Positions 42,004-50,891 of a stretch of DNA of 64,000 bases are shown here, in pieces. The notes under the pieces are model-generated. The model saw nothing but the letters and a program-made list of their open reading frames with translations, was not told the origin of the DNA and did not search any database. The translations under genes were made by a program, and so were the position numbers. The stretch is from DASYRM01 sp036004405 (lineage in GTDB: Bacteria; Acidobacteriota; Vicinamibacteria; Vicinamibacterales; UBA2999). The stretch is from assembly GCA_036004405.1 (NCBI GenBank), contig DASYRM010000113.1:62001-126000 (forward strand), in the 5' to 3' direction. How positions within the stretch are numbered: the first letter of the stretch is position 1; each line of letters starts with the position of its first letter.

Positions 42004-44682
42004 CTACGGCAGTCGGCCCACCTCCAGATAGCGGGCGGTCAGCCGTGGGACCAGCCAGCGTGCCACCGTCCAGATGCCCAGTGCCGCCATCCACCGCGAG
42101 ATCCACGAACGCATGGCGCCAAGCGGGTCGGCCAGCTTCAGGGCCAGATCGGTGAACTTCGACTTGAGGATGAGCGGAACGACGAACGCGGCCAGCGTCA
42201 CCACGATCCAGCCGACGGACACCTTGCGGTCCCAGGTCGCCCACAGCACTACGAGAACGGCCACAGCCACCAGCGCCACGAGGCCGACCAGCAGCCAGCG
42301 AACGGAATCGTCGAGCTTCATGATGCGGAGAAACTGCTCGGCGCCCGCTTCGAGGTGCCGCGTCAGATCGGGGTCCGCCTTGCCCAGGCGGGGAACGATC
42401 CTCGAGAAGCTCCAGTCCTTCTGTTCACGTTCAGCGGCAAGCGCCTGCACACCAGTCATCAGGCGTTTGATCTCGACGTTCATGGCCAGGTAGCCGCTCG
42501 CCATGAGCGCCGCGCATTCGATCTCGCTGAAGACATCCAGGTCGGTGCGCATGGCGGCGAGCAGCTTCTGGTGCGGCTTCCAGACCTGATACCCAGTGAC
42601 CGGATTGTTGAGCGCCGAGGCCGGCAGCTGGTCGTTGGGGTTGCTGGGATCTTCGCAGTCGATCCAGTCCACCGGCGTCTCTTCGAGGTCCTGCGTGAGG
42701 TGCACGATCCCCAGCCCCGATAAGCGTCCGCTCTGGCGCGCCGCGCGCAGCCCGTCGTAGTTCTCCTGCCGCATCCGCTCCTGAAAGATGTCGAACGCGC
42801 GCAGCAGAGGCGAGACCCGCCCGGGTCCCGGCACTCGGGACAGCCCGAGCTGGCCGCACCCGTCGCTGAGGATCAGCACGTTGCAGTCTTCCTGCAGCAG
42901 CGCCAGCGACCCCTGGTTGTCGTAGACGCCGCCGTCCACCAGGCGCACCTGGTAGTTCTTGTAGAGCTCCCTGAGCGCCAGCGGCGCGAAGAGGCCCGGC
43001 ACGCACGCGCTGGCGGCGACCGCCTGCGAGAGCGTCACGGCCCGCGCCGTCACGCGCTCCCCGAGCTGATCGACGTAGTAGGCGCGTCGCAGCCGCGGGA
43101 GAGCGTCGGCGCCCTCGACGATCGAGAACGGCGATTCGCCCATCGACGTGGCGGTGAACTGCCACGAGTGCCCGGTGTTGAGCGCGGTGGCGTTCACGAT
43201 CAGCGTCGGCACCTTGGCATGGCGATGCAGGTTGTTGTAGCGGGGGTGGAAGTGCGCGGCGCCCATCGGCAGGATGGCGAGGTCCGCCATGTGGGGGTCT
43301 TCGTTCACGGTGGGCTTGTAGATGTTCTGGAACAGCGCTTCGGCGACGCTCCTGGCGTAGACGTCGTCGTCGTTGTTCAGAACGGCCCGGACGGCTCTGA
43401 GATTGGTCAGCAGACCGCTGCGAATGTTCGTCGCGACGCCGCGACAGAAGTCGCCGATCAGGCCGTCGACGAGCGCCACGTAGTCGGCGCGCTCGGGCGC
43501 ACGGTTGCTTTCGAGCAGCTGCTTCACCCGCAGGTGATACGCCGCTCCGACGATCGATCCTCCCGACACCGTGGAAATCACCTGGACGTGGCGCAACACG
43601 TCCGACTCGGCTAGCCGAGCCAGCACGCCGAGGTGATAAAGCGATGCACGGAATCCGCCGCCCGACAGCGCGAGTCCGACTTTGCCGACGAGCACCGACC
43701 GCACGGCCGCCTCGCTTTCAGGTCCGTCGCCCAGCAGGGCCCCGACGACCCAGCGCGTCTCGGGCAGCGGCAGGTCGAGCGCGTCACCCAGACGAGCAAG
43801 CTGGCGAGCGGTGGTTTCGCGCTCCCACGGATCGGGCTGCTTCTGCGCCGCCTGCGCCAGCAGGACGGCGGCCTCGTAGAACGCCCGCTGTCCGAAATGA
43901 GCCTCGGCGCGTGTGACGAGCTCCCAGTAGCTCGTGCCGTTCACGACGTTGGTGATTCTGGTCCTGAGGCCGGCGGCCAGCGCCCGGAACGACATCCGGT
44001 TGGCCCGGTTCGTGGTCTGGTGTGCGAGCAGGTCGTAGACGAACGCCGCGTTGATGGCGGGATAGCCTTCTACCGTCGCCACGCCCTGTCCGGACGCGTC
44101 GTGCGCCGCGGGGCTCGCGAAGGCGTCGGCGCCGCGCTCCACCGGGGCGAGGTAATGACGCAGCGACTGTTCCAGGTTCTCGACGCGGCCGCTCCACTCC
44201 CAGCGCCGCTTCCAGATGCCGCCGGCGATGCCGAGCGTTTCGGCGCTCGACGTCTCAAGGCTGAGGCCGATCGTCTCCAGGATCTTGAGCGCCCAGTCGT
44301 GGCGCACCGAGGCGGCGATGTCGGGATCTTTCGAGGTGCTGAGGGCCCACTTCTCGACCAGCGTCACGCGGTCCGGACGTTTGGGGTAGGAATCGAGCTT
44401 CCGGACTCCCTCGTCGCTCACTCGACGCTTGAGCACGCGGCGGGCCTGTGAGAAGGCGTCGTCGGCCATACACGCTTTCCACACGCCGTCCACGTCGTCC
44501 TCGGCCATGGGGATCCCGGAGATGAACTGCTCGGCGAGTCTTCGTGACAGCGCGCGTGCCGTGGCCGGCTGCCCACCGTCTCTCAGGGCGGTCCGCCACT
44601 TGAGAACATGCTTGGGGTCGCGCTCGTGGCCGGCCAGAAACGCCTTGGCGTTGGTGAGGGCTTCATCGAGATCGGACGCCAT
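42004..44682 (-). CDS. patatin-like phospholipase with TPR-S-like N-domain and C-terminal membrane segment
   Basis: 892 aa with a GCGGAGGA ribosome-binding site. Residues about 110-305 resemble the TPR-S (TRAFs-binding, DUF4071) region, notably GIAGGIWKRRWEWSG and INAAFVYDLLAHQ. The patatin domain (about 335-650) has GGGFRASLYHLGVL, nucleophile S373 in TVSGGS and catalytic D583 in LVDGGVYDN. Two hydrophobic helices (about 785-835) anchor the C-terminus. TPR-S modules are linked to prokaryotic conflict systems in comparative genomics; patatins are anti-phage effectors in CBASS and others. Upstream of the esterase by 10 bp and about 1.2 kb from the TIR gene. Confidence 0.83.
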   Translation of the reverse strand: MASDLDEALTNAKAFLAGHERDPKHVLKWRTALRDGGQPATARALSRRLAEQFISGIPMAEDDVDGVWKACMADDAFSQARRVLKRRVSDEGVRKLDSYPKRPDRVTLVEKWALSTSKDPDIAASVRHDWALKILETIGLSLETSSAETLGIAGGIWKRRWEWSGRVENLEQSLRHYLAPVERGADAFASPAAHDASGQGVATVEGYPAINAAFVYDLLAHQTTNRANRMSFRALAAGLRTRITNVVNGTSYWELVTRAEAHFGQRAFYEAAVLLAQAAQKQPDPWERETTARQLARLGDALDLPLPETRWVVGALLGDGPESEAAVRSVLVGKVGLALSGGGFRASLYHLGVLARLAESDVLRHVQVISTVSGGSIVGAAYHLRVKQLLESNRAPERADYVALVDGLIGDFCRGVATNIRSGLLTNLRAVRAVLNNDDDVYARSVAEALFQNIYKPTVNEDPHMADLAILPMGAAHFHPRYNNLHRHAKVPTLIVNATALNTGHSWQFTATSMGESPFSIVEGADALPRLRRAYYVDQLGERVTARAVTLSQAVAASACVPGLFAPLALRELYKNYQVRLVDGGVYDNQGSLALLQEDCNVLILSDGCGQLGLSRVPGPGRVSPLLRAFDIFQERMRQENYDGLRAARQSGRLSGLGIVHLTQDLEETPVDWIDCEDPSNPNDQLPASALNNPVTGYQVWKPHQKLLAAMRTDLDVFSEIECAALMASGYLAMNVEIKRLMTGVQALAAEREQKDWSFSRIVPRLGKADPDLTRHLEAGAEQFLRIMKLDDSVRWLLVGLVALVAVAVLVVLWATWDRKVSVGWIVVTLAAFVVPLILKSKFTDLALKLADPLGAMRSWISRWMAALGIWTVARWLVPRLTARYLEVGRLP

Positions 44683-44783
44683 CGGTCGAATCCTCCGCGG
44701 TGCAGCCTACAGCTTTCCATCCGCCGCGCGCACGCTGACCCAGCGTATGGCGTATGCTCTGCGCGTTCGGAGCTGGAGGGAGC

Positions 44784-46142
44784 ATGCGGCAGACGATCAC
44801 GCGCGCCATGATTGCGGCGGTCCTGGTGGCGGTGGCCTTTTCGGAAACGGGCCGTGGGCAGGGAGGCATTGCCAGCGCCCCCGCGCGGTTCATCGCACCG
44901 GCCACCCAGGTCATCGCCGTCCGCGCCGGGCGCCTCTACGACAGCCGGAACGGCACGCTCGGCGCCAACCAGACCATCCTGATCCGAGGCGATCGCATCG
45001 TGGACGTCGGGTCGTCGGTCACCGTCCCGGCCGACGCCCGCGTCATCGATCTCGGTGCCGCCACCGTGCTGCCGGGGATGATCGACGCGCACGTGCACGT
45101 CTATCCGCCCGACGAGCTGTCGCAGTCCACGCGGACGATCGTCGCGGTGGCCAACGCGCAGGCCGATCTCGACGCCGGGTTCACCACCGTGCTCGACATG
45201 GACTCGCGCGGCGGCTACGGCACCGTCGATCTCCGCAACGCCATCAACCGCGGCGTGGTCATGGGCCCGCGCTTGCAGGTGGTGGGGCAGTCGCTGAATC
45301 AGCGCGCCACGACGTCCTATCCGTCGTTCTTCGAGCGCTTCCAGGATCGCTTCACCGAGAGCAAGAACCCCAACTCGCCGTGGCTGGCGCGCGCGGCCGT
45401 GCGCGAAGCCAAGCTGCACGGCGTGGACTGGGTGAAGATCTACACGACGCAGGATTTCGTGGGCGACGAGTACAGCGTCTTCAAGCCCGATGGCACGCTC
45501 GTCAACAGCCCCTCGCTCACGGAGGAAGAGGTGATGGCGGTGGTGGACGAAGCGCATCGCCTTGGCCTCAAGGTGGCGTGCCACACCTACGGCGGCGAAG
45601 GGCAGCTCAGTTGCTTGAAGGCAGGTGTCGACGCACCCAACCATCTCACCGACCTCGACGACGCGTCGCTGAAGCTGCTCGTGGACAAGAAGCTGCCGTT
45701 CGAGCTCACGATCGACGATCTCGTCGCGCTCGAGCCGGCGGACCTGAAGCGGACCGGCGGCCGCAACAGCCGGCTGAAGATGGCCGAGCAGGCCTTTCGA
45801 AAAGCGCGCGCCGCCGGGGTGACGTTCGTCTTCGGCAGCGGCGCCACGTCCGCCGATGTGCCGCACGGCAAGCAGGCCGATCAGTTCGGGTATTTCGTGA
45901 GGTGGGGCCTGACGACCCGCGAGGCGCTGCAGATGGCGTTCCTGCCCACCGCGACGATGCTGAATTACAACTGGGTGAGCCAGATCGGCAGCGTCGAGAA
46001 GGGCAAGTACGCCGATCTGATTGCCGTGACCGGCGACCCGCTGGCCGACATCAGCGAAATGCAGCGCGTCCGGTTCGTGATGAAGGGCGGTGTCGTGGCC
46101 CGCAACGACCTGGCATCACCGGCCCGAACGTCCAGCCGCTGA
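44784..46142 (+). CDS. secreted amidohydrolase-family protein
   Basis: 452 aa from ATG 44784 (RBS CTGGAGGG); an earlier ATG lacks a ribosome-binding site. Signal peptide, then a metal-dependent amidohydrolase fold: HxH in MIDAHVHVYP, candidate carboxylated Lys in VDWVKIYT, His in VACHTYGGEG and APNHLTD. The usual late catalytic Asp (GTDAG..PHG) is replaced, since the block reads FGSGATSADVPHG. Activity may be altered. Similar secreted imidazolonepropionase-like proteins are common in Acidobacteria. Substrate unknown. Confidence 0.85.
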   Translation: MRQTITRAMIAAVLVAVAFSETGRGQGGIASAPARFIAPATQVIAVRAGRLYDSRNGTLGANQTILIRGDRIVDVGSSVTVPADARVIDLGAATVLPGMIDAHVHVYPPDELSQSTRTIVAVANAQADLDAGFTTVLDMDSRGGYGTVDLRNAINRGVVMGPRLQVVGQSLNQRATTSYPSFFERFQDRFTESKNPNSPWLARAAVREAKLHGVDWVKIYTTQDFVGDEYSVFKPDGTLVNSPSLTEEEVMAVVDEAHRLGLKVACHTYGGEGQLSCLKAGVDAPNHLTDLDDASLKLLVDKKLPFELTIDDLVALEPADLKRTGGRNSRLKMAEQAFRKARAAGVTFVFGSGATSADVPHGKQADQFGYFVRWGLTTREALQMAFLPTATMLNYNWVSQIGSVEKGKYADLIAVTGDPLADISEMQRVRFVMKGGVVARNDLASPARTSSR

Positions 46143-46144
46143 GT

Positions 46145-46166
46145 AGGCGGACCTGAAGGTCCGCCT
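46145..46166. repeat. CT-NN-AG palindrome
   Basis: AGGCGGACCT/AGGTCCGCCT (46145-46154 and 46157-46166) with loop ga, flanked by GTAG and CTACGG rims. Located just after the amidohydrolase stop. Confidence 0.9.
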
Positions 46167-46206
46167 CTACGGTTCCACTGGCTCGATTGCTGCTTCCCCG
46201 ACTGGC

Positions 46207-47307
46207 ATGGTCGGGGACCCGCTCGAACCCGCTGCGTCGGCCGCGGCCGCCGGGCTTCGCTATGTCAACGACGGCCGGATGCCGGGGATCCGGCGGCTTG
46301 GCACCACGCGGATGCGCTACGTGGACCCGCACGGGCGTGCGATCACCGGTCGCCAGGTGCTCGATCGCATCAAGGCTTTGGCGGTGCCCCCCGCCTGGAC
46401 CAGCGTGTGGATCTGTCCCGATCCGCTCGGTCACCTGCAGGCCACCGGTCGCGACGCGCGCGGCCGCAAACAGTACCGGTATCACCCGCGGTGGCGAGAG
46501 GTGCGCGACGACGTCAAGTACGGCCGGCTGCTCGAGTTCGCGGCCGCGCTGCCGGCGCTGCGCGAACATGTGGCTGCCGACGTACGACGGAACGGCCTGC
46601 CGCGCGAGAAGGTGCTCGCCACCGTCGTCGCGCTCCTCGAGAAGACGCTGATCCGCGTCGGCAACGAGGAATACGCCCGCGCCAACCGGTCGTACGGGCT
46701 CACCACGATGCGTAACAGTCACGCGAAAGTGAAGGGCGGTGGCATTCGCTTCGAATTCCGGGGCAAGAGCGGCGTTGCTCACAGCGTCGGCGTGCAGGAC
46801 GCGCGCCTGGCGCGGATCGTCAAAGCGTGCCGCGATCTGCCCGGTTACGAGCTGTTTCAGTACGTGGACGAGCAGGGAGAGCGGTGTGCCGTCGACTCGG
46901 CCGACGTCAACGACTACCTGCGCCAGGTGTGCGGCGAGGAGTTCACGGCGAAAGACTTCCGGACCTGGGCCGGCACGGTGCTGGTGGCCCGGGCGTTGGC
47001 GGACGCCGAGCCTGCAGCCACTGCGGCCGCAGGCAAGCGGACGATCGTGCGGGCCATCGAGACCGCCGCGCAGCGGCTGGGAAACACCGTGGCAGTGTGC
47101 CGCAAGTCCTATGTGCATCCGGCGATCGTCGAGGGGTTTCTCGAAGGCGACGTGATCGCGCCGGCGTCCGCCTTCGCCAAGGTTACGGCGGGCAAGCGCC
47201 GCTCGCCGTCGAGAGGCCACCGCCTGACGGGCGACGAGGCGGCGGTGGCCCGGTTGATCGAACGGCGCACGCGAGCGAACCGCAGGGCGGCCAAAAAGGC
47301 GGCGTAA
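46207..47307 (+). CDS. DNA topoisomerase IB
   Basis: 366 aa. Relaxes supercoils by a 3'-phosphotyrosyl intermediate. The catalytic tyrosine is Y302 in CRKSYVHPAIVEGF. Conserved Arg/Lys residues occur in KALAVPPAW, GRKQYRYHPRWR, NSHAKVKGGGIRFEFRGKSG and KDFRTWAGT. Poxvirus-like bacterial TopIB length. Residues 321-329 (SAFAKVTAG) come from an inserted palindrome (47167-47192), in the tail after the active site. Basic C-terminus (RRAAKKAA). Downstream OPT transporter starts 31 bp later. Confidence 0.95.
   Translation: MVGDPLEPAASAAAAGLRYVNDGRMPGIRRLGTTRMRYVDPHGRAITGRQVLDRIKALAVPPAWTSVWICPDPLGHLQATGRDARGRKQYRYHPRWREVRDDVKYGRLLEFAAALPALREHVAADVRRNGLPREKVLATVVALLEKTLIRVGNEEYARANRSYGLTTMRNSHAKVKGGGIRFEFRGKSGVAHSVGVQDARLARIVKACRDLPGYELFQYVDEQGERCAVDSADVNDYLRQVCGEEFTAKDFRTWAGTVLVARALADAEPAATAAAGKRTIVRAIETAAQRLGNTVAVCRKSYVHPAIVEGFLEGDVIAPASAFAKVTAGKRRSPSRGHRLTGDEAAVARLIERRTRANRRAAKKAA
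47167..47192. repeat. 26-bp TCCGCC...GGCGGG palindrome, in-frame in topIB
   Basis: Two mismatches to the tcuA copy (35791-35816). It encodes the nearly identical peptide SAFAKVTAG in an unrelated protein, which shows insertion rather than homology. Confidence 0.85.
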
Positions 47308-47338
47308 CCGCGGGCCCGGCGCGCATACAATCCGCCGC

Positions 47339-49093
47339 ATGAACGGACCGCAGAAGCCGGCTCACATCCGCGAGTTCACCCTGCGATCGGTCGCGGTGGG
47401 GCTCGTGGTCGCGCTCATCATGGGCGCGTCCTACCCCTACATGGTGCTGAAATTCGGCTTCGGCCCGAACGTGTCGGTCGTCTCCGCCTTCTTCGGCTTC
47501 GTGGCGCTGGGCCTCTTCTCGAAGAGCTACAACCGCTGGGAGAACAACATCGTCCAGACGGCCGGCACGTCGGCGGCGCAGGTGGCGTTCCTGTGCTGGC
47601 TGCTGGCCGCCTTCGACCTGCTGGCGATGGAGCCGGGCAGCGGCTTCGACATCCATCTCACGACCTTTCAAACCTTCGCATGGCTGTCGGCGTCGGGGCT
47701 GCTCGGCGTGTTCCTGGCGGTGCCGCTGCGCAAGCACTTCATCGACGACGAGAATCTGCCGTTCCCCGACGGCATTGCCGCCGGCGAGACGCTGATGCTG
47801 CTCGACGCCAAGGGACCACAGGCGCGCCGATCGGCGTTTGCGATGATCGGCGCCCTTGTGGCGTCCGGTCTGGTGTTCCTTGCCACCGTGTTGCAGTGGG
47901 TCCGCGATGCGATTCCGCTCATCGTCAACGACTTCTCCGCGCGCGTCGGCCTCGGGTTCGGCGTGTCGCTGCTCAGCATCGGCTCCGGCATCATCATCGG
48001 CCTGCGCATCAGCGCCAGCATGCTGATCGGCGGCATCCTGGCCTGGGTGCTGATGCCGCCGTGGCTGGTCGACCGCGGGCTGCTGGCAGCCGATGGGCGC
48101 CGCGTGGACATCCTGCTGCTCGTGATGTGGCCGTCGGTGGGACTCCTGGTGGCGGGCGGACTGTGCGCGCTGCTCCTGCGCTGGCGGGTGCTGATGGCGA
48201 CGTTCCGATCGCTTTCGGCCGCCGATGTGACCTCCGGCGATCTGCCGCTGCGCTGGGTCCTCCTCGGCGGCGGGGCCTCCACGCTGCTGCTCATCGTCGT
48301 CCAGTCGCTTTTCTTCGGGACGCCTGTCTGGCATTCCGTGCTCGCCATCCTGCTGGCGCTGCCGCTCGGCCTCGTCGCCTTGCGTGTCCTCGGCGAGACC
48401 AACTGGGGCCCGATCAGCACCATGACCAACGTGATGCAGGCGATGTTTGCCGGCATCGCGCCCGGCGATCTGCGCGCCAACATGGTGTCGAGCGGCATCA
48501 CGGGTGCGGTGGCGGCGGAATCCGAAGGGCTGATGCAGGACTTCCGCGCCGGCCAGATGATCGGCTCCACGCCGCGCATCCTGACCTACATGCAGCTCAT
48601 CGCCGTGCCGGTGGGCGCGCTGGCGCTCGCCTACATGTATCCGCTGCTGCGCGACACCTACGGCATCTCCGGCGAGCACGCGCAGCTGCTCAGCCCGACC
48701 TCGCAGCGCTGGGTGGGATTCGCCAAGCTCGTGACACAGGATCTCTCGGGCGACAACCTGACGCCCGCCGCCGCGGCGCGCCTCGCGTGGATGCAGACGT
48801 CTACGGCGGTCGGGGCGGTCATCGGGATCATCCTCACGCTGCTCGAGCAGAAGAAGTCGTGGCGCCCGTTCATCCCGTCGCCCGCCGGTGTCGGCATCGC
48901 GATGCTGATTCCGGTCAACGCTGTCACCGTGATCTTCATCGGCGCCGTGGTCGATCAGATCTGGATGCGCGTGTCGCCGGCGACGCAGAAGCACTACGCC
49001 ATCGCCAGCGCGTCCGGGTTGATTGCCGGCGAGGCGCTGGTGGCCGTGCTGGTTCCACTGCTGGTGACGGTCGGTCTGATGTCGCTGCCGTAG
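47339..49093 (+). CDS. OPT-family oligopeptide/metal-chelate transporter
   Basis: 584 aa with about 15 membrane helices. OPT signatures include GASYPYMVLKFGFGPNVSV at the start, NNIVQTAGTSAAQVAF, and NLPFPDGIAAGETL, a conserved loop of the family. OPT proteins carry small peptides or iron-siderophore complexes by proton symport. It lies 31 bp after the topoisomerase gene; no functional link is evident. Confidence 0.92.
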   Translation: MNGPQKPAHIREFTLRSVAVGLVVALIMGASYPYMVLKFGFGPNVSVVSAFFGFVALGLFSKSYNRWENNIVQTAGTSAAQVAFLCWLLAAFDLLAMEPGSGFDIHLTTFQTFAWLSASGLLGVFLAVPLRKHFIDDENLPFPDGIAAGETLMLLDAKGPQARRSAFAMIGALVASGLVFLATVLQWVRDAIPLIVNDFSARVGLGFGVSLLSIGSGIIIGLRISASMLIGGILAWVLMPPWLVDRGLLAADGRRVDILLLVMWPSVGLLVAGGLCALLLRWRVLMATFRSLSAADVTSGDLPLRWVLLGGGASTLLLIVVQSLFFGTPVWHSVLAILLALPLGLVALRVLGETNWGPISTMTNVMQAMFAGIAPGDLRANMVSSGITGAVAAESEGLMQDFRAGQMIGSTPRILTYMQLIAVPVGALALAYMYPLLRDTYGISGEHAQLLSPTSQRWVGFAKLVTQDLSGDNLTPAAAARLAWMQTSTAVGAVIGIILTLLEQKKSWRPFIPSPAGVGIAMLIPVNAVTVIFIGAVVDQIWMRVSPATQKHYAIASASGLIAGEALVAVLVPLLVTVGLMSLP

Positions 49094-49102
49094 CGGCTGG
49101 CA

Positions 49103-50479
49103 CTACATCGCCCGGCGGCGATAGGTGAACGACAAGCCGACTCCGGCGCGGACGTCGAAGCTGGTGGGGCGTCCTCCACTCAGATCGACCCCCCGCGCAA
49201 AACGAAGCGGAAGCACGAGCGCCAGGTCACGAGTCACCGGCGCGACGACGTCGGCACCGAACGTCGGCAGGAATCCCTCCTCGCGGGCCGTGAACGTTCC
49301 ATACCCGGGCAATTCGTAACGGAAGCTGTTCATGACGTAGGTGAGCCCGCCCAGCACCGTGACGTTGAACCGGCCAGCTGGCCCCGTCCGGTACCCGCCG
49401 AGAAACGTGACGTGCGTACTGCGGCTGCGCAGCGAGTACAGACCGAGATTGGCAACGGCATCGCGGCCGACCTCCGCTACGGCTCGCACGCTGCCGATCG
49501 AGAAGCCCGCGCCGGCCATGAGTCCGAGGCCTGTCGGTGGCGACGCGCAGGATGGATTGCCCCTGCAGATCTCGTAGTCGGTCGGGACACGATCGGCCAG
49601 GACACTGCCGACCGCGTCCAGCGAGAGCACGGTCGTGCGCCGGTACATGGCGGCGATGTCGGCGTCGCGCACCAGGGCGAACGGCGTGCCCTCGAACCGT
49701 GCGATGGACGCGCTGCTTTGCAGCTGCGCCGCCGACAGGTCCTGCAGGTTGCCGTCCTTGATCCCTGCCATGATGGCCCGGGCATAGCCGTCGGCCGCGA
49801 TCACCTCGGCCCGACTGGCAGTAGCGCCGCTCCCGTCCATGAGCAGGTCGAATTCGACTTCCGCGACCGTGGCGGTCCATTGCGCGACGGAAACAGGCCG
49901 GACGTTCCGGTCGCTGAAGGGTGCCGCCAGCGACGGATAGGTGGCCGCGAAGAGGACATGCTCGTCGCGGAAGTACACCAGCGTCTGAGCGACGCCCGCC
50001 GCCGGCCCAGGGTAGATCAGGTCGATCGGCGTGCTGCCACTACGGAGCGTCCGGCGCGTCGCAAACGTCGATTCCGCGGACCTCACGCCCTCACTCAGTT
50101 CCGGCGAACGTTCGCGCGCCGTACGGGATACCTGGTTGAACTGTTCCTGCGCGATCGTCTCGGCGGTGGCGTCAAATAGGCCAGCGCCGCCAACCCGCTC
50201 CAGATCCAGTCCGCTGTAGATGACGTACTTCACCCCACGATCGGGAAAGCGCTCGGCGAACTGCTGCTGCAGATAGCGCGCGAAGGAGAGGCTCATCGGA
50301 TCAACCAGCACGATCCCGTCCGGGTCGACCCGGAACACCGTGACGCGCGGCCCCTCCTGCGCGCGATAGAGATGTCCCCGCAGAAGCGTGATGGTGCGCA
50401 CCGGGTCTGCCGGCTGGGCGACGGCCGTCGAACAGACGGCGAGAACACAGACGAGGCACAACCCGGCACGATTCGTCAC
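49103..50479 (-). CDS. degenerate metallo-beta-lactamase-fold protein fused to outer-membrane barrel
   Basis: 458 aa from GTG 50479 (RBS AAGGAGAG). Signal peptide to AVAQPA. Residues about 30-290 follow an MBL-fold pattern (RGHLYRAQEGPRVTVFRVDPDGIVLVDP), but the metal motif YSHHHxDHxxG reads YSGLDLERVGGAG, losing the zinc-binding histidines. The C-terminal ~150 residues are strand-rich and end in FTYRRRAM, like an outer-membrane barrel. Probably a surface binding protein rather than a hydrolase. Divergent from padR, with possible head-on overlap. Confidence 0.72.
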   Translation of the reverse strand: MTNRAGLCLVCVLAVCSTAVAQPADPVRTITLLRGHLYRAQEGPRVTVFRVDPDGIVLVDPMSLSFARYLQQQFAERFPDRGVKYVIYSGLDLERVGGAGLFDATAETIAQEQFNQVSRTARERSPELSEGVRSAESTFATRRTLRSGSTPIDLIYPGPAAGVAQTLVYFRDEHVLFAATYPSLAAPFSDRNVRPVSVAQWTATVAEVEFDLLMDGSGATASRAEVIAADGYARAIMAGIKDGNLQDLSAAQLQSSASIARFEGTPFALVRDADIAAMYRRTTVLSLDAVGSVLADRVPTDYEICRGNPSCASPPTGLGLMAGAGFSIGSVRAVAEVGRDAVANLGLYSLRSRSTHVTFLGGYRTGPAGRFNVTVLGGLTYVMNSFRYELPGYGTFTAREEGFLPTFGADVVAPVTRDLALVLPLRFARGVDLSGGRPTSFDVRAGVGLSFTYRRRAM

Positions 50480-50891
50480 GCGCTCTCCTTGGGAGTGGCC
50501 GCCAGAGGGTCCGGCGGCTCTCGATGAGCAAACGATAGCAGGAGCCGATCCGGTCGCGAAAGCCTCGTCCCCGCTCGGCGAGTTCGAACAGATCGTTCTG
50601 CTCGCCATTCTCCGTCTCGGCGATCAGGCCTACGGCCCGAGGATACGCAACGAGATTGCCGCGTGCACCGACCGGTCGCTGGCGCCGGGCGCGGTGTATA
50701 CGACACTCGATCGCCTCGAGGAGAAAGGGTTGTTGACGTCGTTCTACGGGGATCCGACGCCGCAGCGCGCCGGACGACCGACGCGGTACTTCACGGTGAC
50801 CGCGCAGGGGGTTCGAGACGTGGCACGGGCGCAGCGAGCGTTTCAGCGCCTCATGAAGGGCCTGGTGTTGCCGGGGGCATCACGTGCGTAA
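50388..50891 (+). CDS. PadR-family transcriptional regulator
   Basis: The winged-helix PadR domain is clear from about 50565 (SPLGEFEQIVLLAILRLGDQAYG, SLAPGAVYTTLDRLEEKGLL, GRPTRYFTVTAQG). Between there and the only upstream ATG (50388) the frame has no other ATG, GTG or TTG. Translation therefore either starts at 50388, overlapping the divergent gene by about 90 bp, or uses a non-standard codon after AGGAG at 50540 (a GTC sits at 50553), or the sequence has an error. PadR proteins of this short type usually control an adjacent permease-like gene. Here that gene is frameshifted. Confidence 0.85.
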   Translation: MMVRTGSAGWATAVEQTARTQTRHNPARFVTRSPWEWPPEGPAALDEQTIAGADPVAKASSPLGEFEQIVLLAILRLGDQAYGPRIRNEIAACTDRSLAPGAVYTTLDRLEEKGLLTSFYGDPTPQRAGRPTRYFTVTAQGVRDVARAQRAFQRLMKGLVLPGASRA

